Source of the DNA: PLOWO2-12-38-17 sp963709355
GTDB lineage: Bacteria > Planctomycetota > Brocadiia > Brocadiales > Brocadiaceae
NCBI GenBank assembly: GCA_963709355.1
Contig: CAVPVY010000005.1
Location: 2,170,001 to 2,234,000 of the forward strand
Length of the DNA: 64,000 nucleotides
Direction of reading: 5' to 3'
Shown here one piece after another: positions 63,164 to 64,000 of the stretch; the stretch's first letter is position 1; the number at the start of each line of letters is the position of its first letter. The position numbers and the translations under genes were made by a program. The notes under the pieces were generated by a model that saw only the letters and a list, made by a program, of their open reading frames with translations, was not told the DNA's origin and ran no database searches.

Positions 63164-64000
63164 TCAAAACCCTCTTTTGTAAAACGGGGTATTAACAATA
63201 TGCGCCCTGTATCTGTTATCCCTGATTAAAATCTGTAGTTCCTCCCCAATATTTGCATATTGAATCTTTATAAGACACAAACCAATATTTTTATTTGTAG
63301 ACGGACTAAACGAACCGCTCGTAACCTTACCTATCACCTCGTCTCCTTTTAACACCGGATAACCGTACCGCGGGATGCCGCGTTCTGTCATCTCAAAACC
63401 GACCATTTTTTTATCAACCCCCTTTTCCCTTTGTTTTAACAAACACTCCCTGCCTGCAAAATTGCCTTTGTCGAATTTTACTGTCCAGTCGATTGTCGTC
63501 TCAAGGGGGGTTATTGTCTCATCCATATCGTTTCCATACAGCAAAAGACACGCCTCTAATCTCAGTGTGTCTCTTGAACCGAGCCCTACAGGTTTCAAGC
63601 CACCAGGTTTATTCTTATCTAATAACAAATTCCACAAACTTAATGCCTGATTAGCGTCAACAAAAATCTCAAAACCATCCTCACCCGTATATCCTGTTCT
63701 GGAAATAGTCAACTTGTTGCCATTCCATAAAAAATCATCAAAATAAAATCTTTTCAGTTTATTAAATTTAAAATCCAGCGTATTTTCGAGCATTTGACAC
63801 GCCGAAGGACCCTGTAACGCGATAAGGGAAATACTTTCAGTTAAATCTATTATCTCTAATGGGTGGTAATTCACAGCCTGTTTCTGAAACCATAACAAGT
63901 CTTTTTCTAAATTTGCGCAATTTACAACAAGTATGAAGTGATGCTGTTTCCGCCTATAGACAAGGATATCATCAATAATCCCTCCCTGTTCATTGCAAAT
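63164..64000 (-). CDS. gcvT: Glycine cleavage system T protein (aminomethyltransferase), N-terminus outside window
   Basis: The frame is open to the window edge. Codons from 64000 read NEQGGIIDDILVYRR and continue without a break, so the short frame starting at 63898 is only the inner part. GcvT motifs: SLIALQGPSA, ISRTGYTGEDGFEIF, LGSRDTLRLEAC and GKVTSGSFSPS. The enzyme takes the methylene group from the H protein to tetrahydrofolate. It is coupled to gcvH. Confidence 0.95.
   Translation of the reverse strand: MCNEQGGIIDDILVYRRKQHHFILVVNCANLEKDLLWFQKQAVNYHPLEIIDLTESISLIALQGPSACQMLENTLDFKFNKLKRFYFDDFLWNGNKLTISRTGYTGEDGFEIFVDANQALSLWNLLLDKNKPGGLKPVGLGSRDTLRLEACLLLYGNDMDETITPLETTIDWTVKFDKGNFAGRECLLKQREKGVDKKMVGFEMTERGIPRYGYPVLKGDEVIGKVTSGSFSPSTNKNIGLCLIKIQYANIGEELQILIRDNRYRAHIVNTPFYKRGF

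Noticed and set aside
1..64000. CRISPR arrays, tRNA or rRNA genes
   Set aside because: I looked for regularly spaced repeats and for tRNA arm signatures and found none.

Overview
The window comes from an anaerobic ammonium-oxidising (anammox) planctomycete of the order Brocadiales. The decisive evidence is a complete hydrazine synthase operon (hzsB-hzsC-hzsA, minus strand, 49760-54458), with a hydrazine dehydrogenase gene (43473-45223) and two further octaheme HAO-like cytochromes (47724-49337 and 61028-62605). The DNA is AT-rich overall and I could not fix the genus from sequence alone.

Layout. 1-6400: end of hflK, hflC, a flippase-like membrane protein, a decayed marC, a sigma54 two-component pair, and a small exported Cys-rich peptide followed by a broken second copy. 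6400-16100: a probable nitrogen-oxide sensing and transport block. It holds a CheY-like regulator, a periplasmic Cache sensor carrying a c-type heme motif, a PAS protein, a NarK-type nitrate/nitrite carrier and a TDT/SLAC1-type anion transporter, then a histidine kinase and an NtrC-type regulator. Sigma54-like promoters precede both halves. 16200-34900: an accessory region with trmO, a SagB-type nitroreductase, a TetR/DinB/DUF1264 group with matching operators, cyanase, an aminotransferase, methyltransferases, a sterol-desaturase-like enzyme, a radical-SAM/ArsM-like methyltransferase cluster, surE, and many decayed mobile-element remnants. 34900-43200: aconitase, an 11-heme NapC/HAO-like membrane cytochrome, exported proteins, a formylglycine-generating-enzyme-like protein and two TPR proteins. 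43400-58700: the hydrazine island, containing hydrazine dehydrogenase, trpA-trpB, an HAO-like protein, hydrazine synthase and a sigma54 two-component system. 58900-64000: a PQQ-type beta-propeller, a decayed IS200-like transposase, another HAO-like protein, gcvH and gcvT.

How the genes work together. Hydrazine synthase makes hydrazine from NO and ammonium. Hydrazine dehydrogenase oxidises hydrazine to N2. HAO-like proteins handle hydroxylamine, NO or nitrite. NarK and possibly the TDT protein move nitrate, nitrite or other anions. Cyanase can release extra ammonium from cyanate. The 11-heme cytochrome is a plausible quinol-linked electron carrier. Three NtrC-type regulators sit beside these modules. 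A G-rich motif, seen about 100-115 bases upstream of hzsB, the HAO-like gene and the hydrazine dehydrogenase gene, hints at shared control.

Several single-base frameshifts (hydrazine dehydrogenase, the radical-SAM/ArsM gene, the transposase) occur in otherwise well-conserved reading frames. Draft-assembly errors should be considered, especially for the hydrazine dehydrogenase gene. I saw no tRNA or rRNA genes and no CRISPR array.
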